Positions 26,439 to 35,254 of a stretch of DNA of 64,000 bases are shown piece after piece. The translations under genes were made by a program, and so were the position numbers. Below the pieces are notes generated by a model that made no database searches, was not told the DNA's origin, and worked only from the letters and a program-made list of their open reading frames with translations. Location: assembly GCF_047601505.1 (NCBI RefSeq), contig NZ_JASGJD010000001.1:3224001-3288000 (forward strand), given 5' to 3'. How positions within the stretch are numbered: position 1 is the first letter of the stretch; the number at the start of each line of letters is the position of its first letter. This DNA comes from Cloacibacterium sp047601505 (GTDB lineage: Bacteria; Bacteroidota; Bacteroidia; Flavobacteriales; Weeksellaceae).

Positions 26439-27170
26439 ATGAAAAAAATATTTTTGTTTTTGGCTGTAGCTTCTTTGGCTGTAACTTCTTGTAGAAAAGA
26501 TGACGACAACAGCACTACAACGACAGAAGTGAGCATAGAAACACAAAATTCCTATGACGACGCAGCTATAAAGCAATTTTTAAAAGATAATTATTTTGAC
26601 GCAAAGGGAAATATAAAGGCTTTTAGCAGTACAATAACTACAGATGACAACGAAATTCCTTTAGAAAATTACAGCCCTATAACATTACCTTCTGGCGTTG
26701 TTTATATTGTAAGAAACACCCCTACTAACGGAAAAACCATTGCTAGCAATGATATTTTGAGAATTATGCAAGTTTCTAACACTTACGTAGCTACAAAAAA
26801 CACTGATGGTGCAATAAAATTTGATTCTCAATATACATTTAGAAATACTGTTACTTCAACTGGAACCCCTGAAGTGGATCCAGCTTATTTTTATGTAAAG
26901 AATTCAATCCTAACAAGTGACACCTATAAAGACAAAACAAGAAGTTACTTTGAAATTGAAGGCTTAAAAGAAGGTTTAAACTACTTTAAAAGCTACGAAA
27001 TAGCTGATAGCGAAGATTACAATATGCAAGGTGTTATAATTGTTCCTTCAAGAGCAGCTTTTGCAAGAGATGATCATTTTGCATACTCTTCTTACTCATT
27101 TAGAAATAGAAGTTTTGTTTTCAGCTTCCAAATTTATAAAGCGGATACAAGAACATCTGATAAGGATTAA
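26439..27170 (+). CDS. Lipoprotein with possible degenerate FKBP-like domain
   Basis: A 243-residue lipoprotein with lipobox ending at C18 (AVTSCRKDDD), predicted to be anchored in an outer or periplasm-facing membrane. The C-terminal part (EGLKEGLNYF near 175, then IIVPSRAAFA near 202) resembles the pattern of FKBP-type prolyl isomerases (G-L-x-x-G ... hydrophobic-PS-x-x-A-Y/F), but core active-site aromatic residues cannot be confirmed by eye. It may be a non-catalytic relative. It converges with recO; a short gap of 12 bp separates the stops. Confidence 0.7.
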   Translation: MKKIFLFLAVASLAVTSCRKDDDNSTTTTEVSIETQNSYDDAAIKQFLKDNYFDAKGNIKAFSSTITTDDNEIPLENYSPITLPSGVVYIVRNTPTNGKTIASNDILRIMQVSNTYVATKNTDGAIKFDSQYTFRNTVTSTGTPEVDPAYFYVKNSILTSDTYKDKTRSYFEIEGLKEGLNYFKSYEIADSEDYNMQGVIIVPSRAAFARDDHFAYSSYSFRNRSFVFSFQIYKADTRTSDKD

Positions 27171-27182
27171 ATTTTAAGAAAA

Positions 27183-27869
27183 TCACTCAAAAATCTGAAC
27201 CAAAACAGGTAAAGATTTAGGTGTGTAGAAATCTGGAAAATGAATTTTATAATACAAGATAATAGAATCTAGAAGTTTTTTTCTAGATTCTTTTTTTATT
27301 TTAAAGTCTGTATAATCTTCATTCAAAATAAACTTCCAAATTATAGAAATTTCTTTGTCTAAAGTATCAGACTCATACATTTCTTGAAACTCTCCTTTTG
27401 TAACATTCAAAAAATCACCTTTTTGAGATAAAGGAGAAATACCAAAAATTTTTAAAATATCAATGAAGAAAAAATAGTGTGAATAACTATTTCCTTTAGA
27501 AATCTGGAATACAATTTCCTTAATTTTCGAATATAAAAATAAATTTTGATGTTCATTTTTAAGAATTTGATGCAAAAAATCTGAAACAAAAAATGTTAAA
27601 GAAGAAATCTTCACATCATAATCTGAAAAACTATTTTCGATGCTTTCTATTTTTTTCACCAATAGAAGTTCGGTACTTTTTGCTTTATCTACTGTTGTTA
27701 TCAATAATTCATTTAAAGGAACTAAATATGCTTTCTTTTTATTTTTAGAAGTATAAACACCTTTCAAAAAAAAGGATTGAAAGCCATTTTCTTTGGTATA
27801 ACAATGCAGAATAGCATCATTATCTCCATATTTAAGATAAGATAAAAGAAAAGCTGAAAATTTATTCAT
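27183..27869 (-). CDS. recO: DNA repair protein RecO
   Basis: RecO anneals strands and, with RecR, loads RecA on SSB-coated DNA. The 228-residue protein has the N-terminal OB fold (about 1-75: FLLSYLKYGDNDAILHCYT, then LKGVYTSKNKKK) and a helical C-terminal domain. Its ATG directly abuts the stop codon of porZ with no gap, so it is translated from the same mRNA. Confidence 0.9.
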   Translation of the reverse strand: MNKFSAFLLSYLKYGDNDAILHCYTKENGFQSFFLKGVYTSKNKKKAYLVPLNELLITTVDKAKSTELLLVKKIESIENSFSDYDVKISSLTFFVSDFLHQILKNEHQNLFLYSKIKEIVFQISKGNSYSHYFFFIDILKIFGISPLSQKGDFLNVTKGEFQEMYESDTLDKEISIIWKFILNEDYTDFKIKKESRKKLLDSIILYYKIHFPDFYTPKSLPVLVQIFE

Positions 27870-30128
27870 TTAATTAACCACTGCTATTTTTGCTGTAGCT
27901 TTGTCTGTACCATCTTCATTGGTCATCAAAACAAAATAAATACCAGATGCCACTCTTGATCCTCTTGGATTATTGAGGTTCCATTCGTAATAACCGCCTC
28001 TCGCAACAGCACTGTGTACTAAGTTTCCTGCTGCATCTGTAATCCTAATATTAGTTTTTTCTGCCAAGCCTGTAATCTTAACATTGCCTTTATACTGAGC
28101 TGTAACAACAGGATTAGGATATACTTTTACATCACCAAAATTAGAAGAAACATTAGAAACATCTCCTTGATAAACTACAATCCCTTCAAAAGTTACAAAA
28201 TACACTTTACCCGTTTTTGGGTCTACTTTAATATCCGTAACAGTATCATCCGGAAGAGGAGAATTAACCGCTGTAAAATGCTGAATTGTATTCTCTCCGT
28301 TAGAACTAAGATAAAAAACACCTCCTCCATCTACAGAAACCCATTTTTGGTTACCAGAATCTGTTTCTATTTGTAAAATACCTAAATCTTTAAATAATTC
28401 TTCGGCTAATCCATTTTGCGTAATTATAATAGGCTCTACTTTTGGATTATTATCTAGTGAAGATACACCTCCCGACAAGACCCTTAAACCTCTATCCGAA
28501 CCAATCCAAACATCCCCAGATTTATCTAAAGAAACACTTAATGTTCCGGCTGCACTATCTGGCAAACCTAAGGTTTTATCAAATACATACTTTTTATCAT
28601 CAGACAAATTAGTTGGCGTATTATTATAATTATAAGCTACAAAATAATTTTGTCTAGGTGTTGGAAACCATATTATTCCATCCGCAATTATAGGTTTTTG
28701 AGCGGCCGCAGATATATTCAAATCGGTAACATCAAAACTATCTGAAGACTTATTATAAAACAATAAAGATGAAGATATTGCTGTATAAGAAATTGAAAAC
28801 GCCATACTTCCGATTAAGTTATTATTTTCATCAAAAGTAAGCCCAACTGGTCTATTAAGATTAAAATCTGAGCCTAATTGATAATATTTTACAAAATCAA
28901 AATCTTTATTCGATTCATTATAATTAAATTTATAGATTCCTTGTCCAGTTGTCTGACTATAATTAGCTATAAAAACTTCATTATTATTAGCAGGATTAGC
29001 TGTTACATCTAATGTATTAAATGATATTGGGTTATTTATAAAATATGATGGGTAAATCCATTGTCTACCATCATAATAATAAAAACCGAAATCTGGAATT
29101 GGACTTGGAGGATAATTATATCTTCCTTCTCTGGCACCACTAGAAACCCAAAGTTTATCACCTATAATCTGAATTTTATAAGAAGTATTAGAATAAGGCC
29201 CATCTGGCTTATAAGAATTTTTAGACTCATCTAAAATACCCGAAAATTTAGATGCCGAATACAATTTACTATTTACAAAATACGCAGAATTTAATTCTTC
29301 ACCTGCATCAAAAGTTTTCTGCAAAACACCAGATAAATTATAGATATAAACTTTCGTTTGATCTGTTACTACAATATTTTGAGATTGTATTTTTATATCT
29401 TTTACATTTATAAAACTCTGTCCAATTAATGTAAGTAAACTCAAATCAGAACCAAACAATACAGAGTCATTATTCCCTAAAGCAAATATAGAATCTGCTG
29501 CTAATTGAGAATAATTACCAGAAGTTGTAGCCCATGAAGTATAAACAGAAAATGTCACATTTAGAGGATGACTTTTAATACCAGAACTCGTAACAGAATA
29601 TACTACATCATCTTTAATTACAGATTCTAAAGCACTTACATAGCTTATTCCGTCAAAGAAAAAGCAAGTATCTCCGAATTCTTTTTTAGTTAAATCAAAA
29701 ATAGAAACACCATATCCAACAGAAATTACGGCTTTATCTCCATTAATCGAAATATTATTGATGACTTTACTCCCTGTATAACTTTGCGAAAGCGGAATAT
29801 CTACCACATAAGTTACTCCATCTTCTGTTACCACATCCAAATTACCAGATTTGTAACCAATTAATGCAACTTTGGTATCTGGATTATAATCAAATGCAGA
29901 AATCTTTACTTCGTGAAGTCCATTTGCTTTTGATAGTTTTGTAATTTCACCCGAAACAGTATCATAATAAAAAACTCCATTCTCTGTAGCAGCAATTATT
30001 TTTCCGTTGCTTTCCTTAAAAGCCAAAACATTATTATAAGAAAACCAATCGCTCCATCTATTGCCAGATTGAGAAAAGGCAAAAGAAAACATTGAAACTA
30101 AAAGTACTACCGAAAGAAGTTTTTTCAT
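27870..30128 (-). CDS. porZ: PorZ-like T9SS-associated beta-propeller protein
   Basis: A 752-residue secreted protein with signal peptide (cleavage near FAFSQ, residue 19), two-component-regulator-type beta-propeller repeats through most of its length, and a C-terminal T9SS type A sorting domain (VYPNPV near 665, then a beta-sandwich ending in AKIAVVN). PorZ of Porphyromonas sits on the surface and delivers anionic LPS to the sortase for attachment to T9SS cargo. This protein has the same architecture and the same recO neighbour that I recall from other Bacteroidetes. It begins 4 bp after the metallophosphatase gene. Confidence 0.88.
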   Translation of the reverse strand: MKKLLSVVLLVSMFSFAFSQSGNRWSDWFSYNNVLAFKESNGKIIAATENGVFYYDTVSGEITKLSKANGLHEVKISAFDYNPDTKVALIGYKSGNLDVVTEDGVTYVVDIPLSQSYTGSKVINNISINGDKAVISVGYGVSIFDLTKKEFGDTCFFFDGISYVSALESVIKDDVVYSVTSSGIKSHPLNVTFSVYTSWATTSGNYSQLAADSIFALGNNDSVLFGSDLSLLTLIGQSFINVKDIKIQSQNIVVTDQTKVYIYNLSGVLQKTFDAGEELNSAYFVNSKLYSASKFSGILDESKNSYKPDGPYSNTSYKIQIIGDKLWVSSGAREGRYNYPPSPIPDFGFYYYDGRQWIYPSYFINNPISFNTLDVTANPANNNEVFIANYSQTTGQGIYKFNYNESNKDFDFVKYYQLGSDFNLNRPVGLTFDENNNLIGSMAFSISYTAISSSLLFYNKSSDSFDVTDLNISAAAQKPIIADGIIWFPTPRQNYFVAYNYNNTPTNLSDDKKYVFDKTLGLPDSAAGTLSVSLDKSGDVWIGSDRGLRVLSGGVSSLDNNPKVEPIIITQNGLAEELFKDLGILQIETDSGNQKWVSVDGGGVFYLSSNGENTIQHFTAVNSPLPDDTVTDIKVDPKTGKVYFVTFEGIVVYQGDVSNVSSNFGDVKVYPNPVVTAQYKGNVKITGLAEKTNIRITDAAGNLVHSAVARGGYYEWNLNNPRGSRVASGIYFVLMTNEDGTDKATAKIAVVN

Positions 30129-30132
30129 AATT

Positions 30133-31083
30133 TTAACCTAAGATTCTATCATCTATAACTTGATTGTTCCACGAAATATTTTTCACAGATTTATTTTTAT
30201 CAAAATAAAAATCTATTTGCCCTAAAAGCAATCCTGCAAAACCTACTTGATTTACCAATACATTTTTACCACTTTTATTAATAAAACTCTGTGGTTCTGG
30301 CAAAAAAGTATGTGTATGTCCGCCCAAAATCAAATCTATATTATCTGTTTTGGCAGCTAAAATTTTGTCTGAAACTTTTTTAGCATCGTCTCTGTAATCG
30401 TAACCAATATGAGACAAACAAATTACCAAATCACATTTTTTATCTTTTCTTAAAAAATCTGCAGATTGTTGTGCAATTTCAATGGGGTCTAGATATTTGG
30501 TTTCTTTGTATTGTTTTTTGCCTACCAAACCGTCTAATTCAATTCCTACAGCAAAAATTCCAACTTTAATTCCGTCTTTATTGAAAATTTTATATTTCTC
30601 TGTCTTTCCATCTAAAATGGTATTACTAAAATCGTAATTAGAAGTAATAAACGGAAATTTAGCATTGGGTAAAACCTTCAAAAAACCGTCTAAACCGTTA
30701 TCAAAATCATGATTTCCCATAGTTGAAGCATCATAACCCATCATAGACATCAGTTTAAATTCTAATTCGCCTCCATAAAAATTAAAATACGGAGTTCCTT
30801 GGAAAATATCTCCAGAATCTAGCAAAAGAACATTTTTTTCCTGATTTCTAATCTGCTGAATTAACGTAGCTCTTCTTGCAAAGCCACCTTTATTGGCATT
30901 TCTACCATCCGAAGCGTCAAATGGTTCTATTCTGCTATGTTGGTCGTTGGTGTGTAAAATGGTTAATTTATAATCAGAATTTTGGTTTAAAATTCTATTT
31001 TTTTCGGCAAACATCAAATTGGGAGCTAAAGTAAGCGCCAACGTTCCACCGCTTATTGTTTTTAAAAAATTCTTTCTATTCAT
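30133..31083 (-). CDS. UshA-like metallophosphatase (catalytic half)
   Basis: A 316-residue calcineurin-like phosphoesterase corresponding to the N-terminal half of UshA-type 5'-nucleotidases. It has a twin-arginine-like or Sec signal (MNRKNFLKTISGG). Metal-binding motifs are visible in order: HTNDQHSR near 44, DSGDIFQG near 88, GNHDFDNG near 120, SHIGYDYR near 213 and GGHTHTF near 242. The C-terminal substrate-binding domain is missing here and lies in the preceding gene, whose end overlaps this start by 8 bp, so the two are translationally coupled. Confidence 0.9.
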   Translation of the reverse strand: MNRKNFLKTISGGTLALTLAPNLMFAEKNRILNQNSDYKLTILHTNDQHSRIEPFDASDGRNANKGGFARRATLIQQIRNQEKNVLLLDSGDIFQGTPYFNFYGGELEFKLMSMMGYDASTMGNHDFDNGLDGFLKVLPNAKFPFITSNYDFSNTILDGKTEKYKIFNKDGIKVGIFAVGIELDGLVGKKQYKETKYLDPIEIAQQSADFLRKDKKCDLVICLSHIGYDYRDDAKKVSDKILAAKTDNIDLILGGHTHTFLPEPQSFINKSGKNVLVNQVGFAGLLLGQIDFYFDKNKSVKNISWNNQVIDDRILG

Positions 31084-31834
31084 TTGTTTTGCCTATAAAA
31101 TTTAAACGAGTCTCTGTAGAAGCTTTTATTTCTGGGTTTTTCTTAAAAAATTCCATAAAAACTTCTCGCATTTTCAAACCAGTATTAATAATTTCTCCTT
31201 TCGAGAAAAATTTCATATTATCGCCTCCTAAAGCTAAATAATCTGACGTAGCAATATAATAAGTCTTGTTTACATCCACTTTTTCGGCATTTATAAGTGC
31301 GTTTTTCAAAGATTTACCTTGAGTTTCTATATAAAGATGAGAAACCGGATTGTTTTTTTCTGTTTCGGCATAATAATTAAACAAACCGTCTAAATCCGAA
31401 CCTTTCATTTTCACCAAAACGATTTCATTTTCAAAAGGCATTACTTCAAAAACATTTTTCACCATAATATCTCCAGCTCCAATTATCGCTCTAATTCCGC
31501 CAATATTAATAACCGAAGCATCTACATTGGGAATATTGTTTTTTGAAGCCCAATCTTTAGCGCCTTCATACGTAAAATCTGCCAAAAGATTGCCAAGATT
31601 GCTGTTGTTTCCTTTTTTATTAAGTTCTACCGAAGTATGAGAAACTTTGGTATTCATTTGTTTATCCAGTCCTTCTTTATAAGGTTTTATGAAATTTACA
31701 TAATCTGCATTATCTTTAATTTCACTCGTGATACTGGTATTTTTATGAGGCTGAACCTGTGCTACTTGCAATGTACTTTTACACGCCGAAAGCGATAAAG
31801 TAGCAATTGCCAACAACAAAATTTTATTTTTCAT
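31076..31834 (-). CDS. 5'-nucleotidase C-terminal-domain lipoprotein
   Basis: A 252-residue lipoprotein (lipobox ends at C18, LSLSACKS) consisting of the UshA/5'-nucleotidase C-terminal substrate-binding domain. It carries the family segments NLGNLLADFTYEGA near 78 and INIGGIRA near 108. It is encoded before its catalytic counterpart (gene order C-domain then N-domain), and the two reading frames overlap by 8 bp. Together they probably form a surface or periplasmic nucleotide/phosphate-scavenging enzyme. First gene of a four-gene operon ending in recO. Confidence 0.88.
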   Translation of the reverse strand: MKNKILLLAIATLSLSACKSTLQVAQVQPHKNTSITSEIKDNADYVNFIKPYKEGLDKQMNTKVSHTSVELNKKGNNSNLGNLLADFTYEGAKDWASKNNIPNVDASVINIGGIRAIIGAGDIMVKNVFEVMPFENEIVLVKMKGSDLDGLFNYYAETEKNNPVSHLYIETQGKSLKNALINAEKVDVNKTYYIATSDYLALGGDNMKFFSKGEIINTGLKMREVFMEFFKKNPEIKASTETRLNFIGKTNE

Positions 31835-31854
31835 ATTTAAAATATAATCTTTTA

Positions 31855-31862
31855 CAAATATA
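31855..31862 (-). promoter_or_regulatory. -7 promoter box of the nucleotidase-porZ-recO operon
   Basis: The minus strand reads TATATTTG (TAnnTTTG), 20 bp before ATG 31834. It is the only such box found ahead of the four tightly packed genes. Confidence 0.5.
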
Positions 31863-31930
31863 ATTTTTTAAAGAGCAAAACAGTTTAAAAGAACTTTAAA
31901 CTTTTATTATTCAGTGGTAAACTTTCAATT

Positions 31931-32932
31931 TTAAGCTAAATTTTCCACATCAGCCAAATGTTTTGCTTTTTCTTCTTCCGAAAGCAAAGAATATTCGAAA
32001 CTGTTTTTCACTAAAGTCTTTATTTCTTCTTGTGTTAAATTTAACGCTTCGGCAGTTTGCAAGAAATTAGCATTCATATAACCTCCGAAATAGGCTGGGT
32101 CGTCTGAATTTACAGTAGCTTTCAAGCCTAAATTTAACATTTTTTTCAAAGGATGGTCTTTCAAATCGTCTACAACTTTCAATTCAAGATTAGAAAGCGG
32201 ACAAACCGTAAGTGCAATTTTCTCGTCAACCAATTTTTTAAGCAAAACCTCATCCTTTAAAGAATTATTACCGTGGTCTATTCTTGAAATTTTCAACAAA
32301 TCCAAAGCTTCCCAAATGTATTCTGCGGGACCTTCTTCGCCAGCGTGAGCCACGGGAATATAACCTTCTTTTACAGAAGCTTCAAAAACTTTTTGAAATT
32401 TACTCGGCGGATTTCCTTTCTCCGAAGAGTCTAATCCTACCGCTTTTATCAAATGTTTGTAAGGAAGAGATTGCTCTAACGTTTCAAAAGCATCTTCTTC
32501 GGATAAATGACGAAGATAACTCATAATTAAAAGCGAAGAAATTCCATATTTTTCTTTAGCATCTTCTCTTGCTTTTTGAATTCCGTTAATTACCGTCCCG
32601 AAAGAAATTCCTCTTTTGGTATGCGTTTGAGGATCAAACATAATCTCTGTATGCACTACATTTTCTTCGGCACAATGTTTAAAATAAGCCATTGTAAGGT
32701 CGTAAAAATCTTTTTCGTAAAGCAAAACGCTTGCTCCAGCATAATAAATATCTAGAAAATCCTGAAGACAAGAAAATTGATATGCTTTTTTAACTTCTTC
32801 TACAGATTGATAAGGAATTTCTACTTTATTTCTCTGCGCTATTTCGAACATTAATTCTGGTTCAAAAGTTCCTTCGATGTGTAAGTGCAATTCTGCCTTC
32901 GGAACTTTTTTTATATAATCTGCTACATTCAT
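31931..32932 (-). CDS. add: Adenosine deaminase
   Basis: Deaminates adenosine to inosine in purine salvage. The 333-residue protein (from ATG 32932, MNVADYIKKV) has the metal motif ELHLHIEGT near 13-21, AHAGEEG near 198, the RIDHGNN segment near 219 and SDDPAYFGG near 278. A longer frame beginning at 33025 adds a hydrophobic, unlikely 31-residue stretch and crosses the -7 box at 32959-32966, so it is rejected. It diverges from dapA. Confidence 0.94.
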   Translation of the reverse strand: MNVADYIKKVPKAELHLHIEGTFEPELMFEIAQRNKVEIPYQSVEEVKKAYQFSCLQDFLDIYYAGASVLLYEKDFYDLTMAYFKHCAEENVVHTEIMFDPQTHTKRGISFGTVINGIQKAREDAKEKYGISSLLIMSYLRHLSEEDAFETLEQSLPYKHLIKAVGLDSSEKGNPPSKFQKVFEASVKEGYIPVAHAGEEGPAEYIWEALDLLKISRIDHGNNSLKDEVLLKKLVDEKIALTVCPLSNLELKVVDDLKDHPLKKMLNLGLKATVNSDDPAYFGGYMNANFLQTAEALNLTQEEIKTLVKNSFEYSLLSEEEKAKHLADVENLA

Positions 32933-32958
32933 ACTGTTTTTATTTTTAAAAAAGAAAA

Positions 32959-32966
32959 CAAATGTA
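32959..32966 (-). promoter_or_regulatory. -7 promoter box of add
   Basis: The minus strand reads TACATTTG (TAnnTTTG), 26 bp before ATG 32932. It supports that start over the upstream one. Confidence 0.5.
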
Positions 32967-33065
32967 AGAAATTCAAGATTAAGAAGCTCTTTTTCTAATG
33001 ATATATTGCATACAAAAAAATACATAATCGATAAATAAAGCTATCTTTTTTTATGAAAAATTTAA

Positions 33066-33073
33066 TATCTTTG
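33066..33073 (+). promoter_or_regulatory. -7 promoter box of dapA
   Basis: TATCTTTG matches TAnnTTTG and lies 29 bp before the dapA ATG. Confidence 0.5.
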
Positions 33074-33102
33074 GCAACACTTAACTTTATAACTTATAAC
33101 AA

Positions 33103-33975
33103 ATGAACAATTTAAAAGGAGTTGGCGTTGCACTGGTTACGCCATTCAACGAAGATCTCACGGTAGATTTTGCTGCTCTCACTAGTCTGATTGAGTACAA
33201 CATTGAAAACGGAACAAATTATTTAGTAGTATTAGGAACCACAGCAGAAGCTGCTACCCTATCTAAGGAAGAAAAAAAAGAAGTTATAAAACACGTTATA
33301 AAGGTTAATAGTAAACGTCTTCCATTAGTGTTAGGAATCGGTGGCAACAACACTTTAGAAGTAAAAAAACAAATTGAAGAAACAGATTTATCAGATTTTG
33401 ATGCAGTGCTTTCTGTTTCTCCATATTATAACAAACCTAATCAAGAAGGGCTTTATCAACATTATAAAGCTTTAGCAGAAACTGGTAAACAAATTATTAT
33501 TTATAATGTACCTGGAAGAACCGGACAAAACATTGAAGCGAACACAACATTGCGTTTGGCAAATGATTTTCCTAATCTTTTTATGATTAAAGAAGCTTGC
33601 CCAAATATTAACCAGTATTTTGATATTTTAAGAAAAAAACCTGCAGGATTTTCTCTGGTTTCTGGTGATGACGAATATGCACTTCCCGTTACTTTAGCTG
33701 GCGGAGATGGTGTAATTTCCGTTATTGGACAAGGTTACCCGAAAGAATTTTCTACAATGCTTCAGCTTGCATTCGAAGGAAAAGTAAAAGAAGCTTACGA
33801 AATTCATAATAAATTGGTAGAAATTACCCGACTTATTTTTGCAGAAGGAAACCCTTGCGGAATTAAAACCGTTTTGGCAGAAAAAGGAATTATTAAAAAT
33901 TACCTTAGATTGCCTCTAGTTGCTGCTTCCGAAGGTTTACAAGCAAAAATTAAAGAAGAAATGGCAAAAATTTAA
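33103..33975 (+). CDS. dapA: 4-hydroxy-tetrahydrodipicolinate synthase
   Basis: Condenses pyruvate with aspartate semialdehyde, the first committed step to diaminopimelate and lysine. The 290-residue TIM-barrel protein shows GTTAEAATL (45-53), YNVPGRTGQ (134-142; Y134 of the proton relay) and MIKEA (Schiff-base lysine K163). It is monocistronic, ended by the hairpin at 34004-34033. Confidence 0.96.
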   Translation: MNNLKGVGVALVTPFNEDLTVDFAALTSLIEYNIENGTNYLVVLGTTAEAATLSKEEKKEVIKHVIKVNSKRLPLVLGIGGNNTLEVKKQIEETDLSDFDAVLSVSPYYNKPNQEGLYQHYKALAETGKQIIIYNVPGRTGQNIEANTTLRLANDFPNLFMIKEACPNINQYFDILRKKPAGFSLVSGDDEYALPVTLAGGDGVISVIGQGYPKEFSTMLQLAFEGKVKEAYEIHNKLVEITRLIFAEGNPCGIKTVLAEKGIIKNYLRLPLVAASEGLQAKIKEEMAKI

Positions 33976-34003
33976 TTCTAAAAACATTTTAAAATAAATT
34001 TAT

Positions 34004-34033
34004 AGAACTTACCTTTGTGTAAGTTCTTTTTTT
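34004..34033 (+). terminator. Terminator of dapA, containing the next gene's promoter box
   Basis: AGAACTTAC (34004-34012) pairs with GTAAGTTCT (34019-34027) around CTTTGT and is followed by an uninterrupted T-run that abuts the ATG of the next gene at 34034. Confidence 0.85.
34010..34017 (+). promoter_or_regulatory. -7 promoter box of the GNAT gene, in a terminator loop
   Basis: TACCTTTG (TAnnTTTG) begins in the left stem and ends in the loop of the dapA terminator, 17 bp before the GNAT ATG. Confidence 0.5.
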
Positions 34034-34528
34034 ATGATGAAAATTACCAAAGCAACTATAGAAAATATTCCTTTAATTAAGGAAATTGCAGAAAAATCTT
34101 GGAGAAAACATTATCCAGGAATTCTTTCTAACGAACAAATTGAATACATGCTAGAACAAATGTATTCTAAAACTGAACTCCAAAATCATTTTGAAAATCC
34201 AAATTATCATTATTATTTATTAAGTGATGACGAAAATTTTCTTGGAATAATGGGTTTTGAAAATCACTATCAAAAAGACACCACAAAACTTCACCGAATT
34301 TATCTTTTAGAAGAAGCTAAAGGAAAAGGAGTAGGTAAATTTGCCATAAATTTCTTAAAAAATAAAGCTAAAGAATCTGGCGACCTAAGAATTATTTTGG
34401 CCGTTAACAAACAAAATTCGTCTTATCATTTTTACACTTCACAAGGTTTCAAAATATATGAAGAAGGCGTTTTCGAAATCGGAAATGGATACGTAATGGA
34501 TGATTATTTAATGGAATTTAATTTATAA
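34034..34528 (+). CDS. GNAT-family N-acetyltransferase
   Basis: A 164-residue single-domain GNAT. Acetyl-CoA binding is indicated by RIYLLEEAKGKGVGKFAI near 95-112 (Q/R-x-x-G-x-G/A pyrophosphate loop) and by the NSSYHFYTSQGF segment near 132-143. The substrate is unknown. The first two codons are both ATG (34034, 34037), so the start is uncertain by one codon. It is followed after 9 bp by a secreted protein gene in probable operon. Confidence 0.88.
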   Translation: MMKITKATIENIPLIKEIAEKSWRKHYPGILSNEQIEYMLEQMYSKTELQNHFENPNYHYYLLSDDENFLGIMGFENHYQKDTTKLHRIYLLEEAKGKGVGKFAINFLKNKAKESGDLRIILAVNKQNSSYHFYTSQGFKIYEEGVFEIGNGYVMDDYLMEFNL

Positions 34529-34537
34529 ATTAGCTCT

Positions 34538-35254
34538 ATGAAAAAACTAATAATTTTAACAATCTTTTTATGGGTTTACAACGTCGAAGCTCAAACAAAA
34601 GCAATAACAGACGAAGGAAAAGAAGTAGTTCTTTTTGAAAATGAAACTTGGAAATTTGTAAACGAAAGCGATGCTAAAACATTAGAAACAATTACAACTA
34701 ATGAAACTGCTTTTTCAAAAGATAAAAGTGCTACATTTTTATTAAAAAGTAAAAAAGTAGATGCTGGAATTTATTTTGACCCTAAAACATGGAAAACAAC
34801 TTCGCTATTAAAATCTCCTTTTGTAGAATATACTTTTATAAACCCTGAGAATGATGGTTTAATAGGAATGTTTGTCTCTGAAAGCATAGAAATTCCTACT
34901 TTAAAAAATTTAAAAGATTTACAAGTTTCTTTAATTGAAAAAAGAGCAGATTATTTCAAATTAAAAGAATCTGAATACAGAACTGTAAATGGACTAAAAG
35001 TTCTATACATGAGATACATTGCCAATACTAAAGGTATGGATTTTGAGTATCAAGGTTACTTTTACATCACAGAAAGTGGTTATTGTTCTGCTTTAACTTA
35101 TTCTCAACAGAAAAATTTTAAAAAACTAAAACCTAAAATGGATGCTTTTATCAACGGATTGGTAAAAGTTGAAAAATCTGCTGCTAAAGATACAGTAGAA
35201 GTGTACCAAGCACCACCAAAACCTATGCCTGCTTCTCCCAAAAAGAAAAATTAA
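34538..35254 (+). CDS. Secreted protein of unknown function
   Basis: A 238-residue protein with signal peptide (cleavage near VEAQ, residue 19), then an ITDEGKEVVLFENETWKFV stretch that recurs in flavobacterial secreted proteins, an alpha/beta middle region and a Pro/Lys-rich C-terminus (QAPPKPMPASPKKK). No catalytic motif is recognised. It is probably co-transcribed with the GNAT. Its last 4 bp overlap the end of the convergent recG gene. Confidence 0.75.
   Translation: MKKLIILTIFLWVYNVEAQTKAITDEGKEVVLFENETWKFVNESDAKTLETITTNETAFSKDKSATFLLKSKKVDAGIYFDPKTWKTTSLLKSPFVEYTFINPENDGLIGMFVSESIEIPTLKNLKDLQVSLIEKRADYFKLKESEYRTVNGLKVLYMRYIANTKGMDFEYQGYFYITESGYCSALTYSQQKNFKKLKPKMDAFINGLVKVEKSAAKDTVEVYQAPPKPMPASPKKKN

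Noticed and set aside
32933..33025. N-terminal extension of adenosine deaminase
   Set aside because: The added stretch is Phe-rich, not part of the enzyme family, and crosses the -7 box at 32959-32966.
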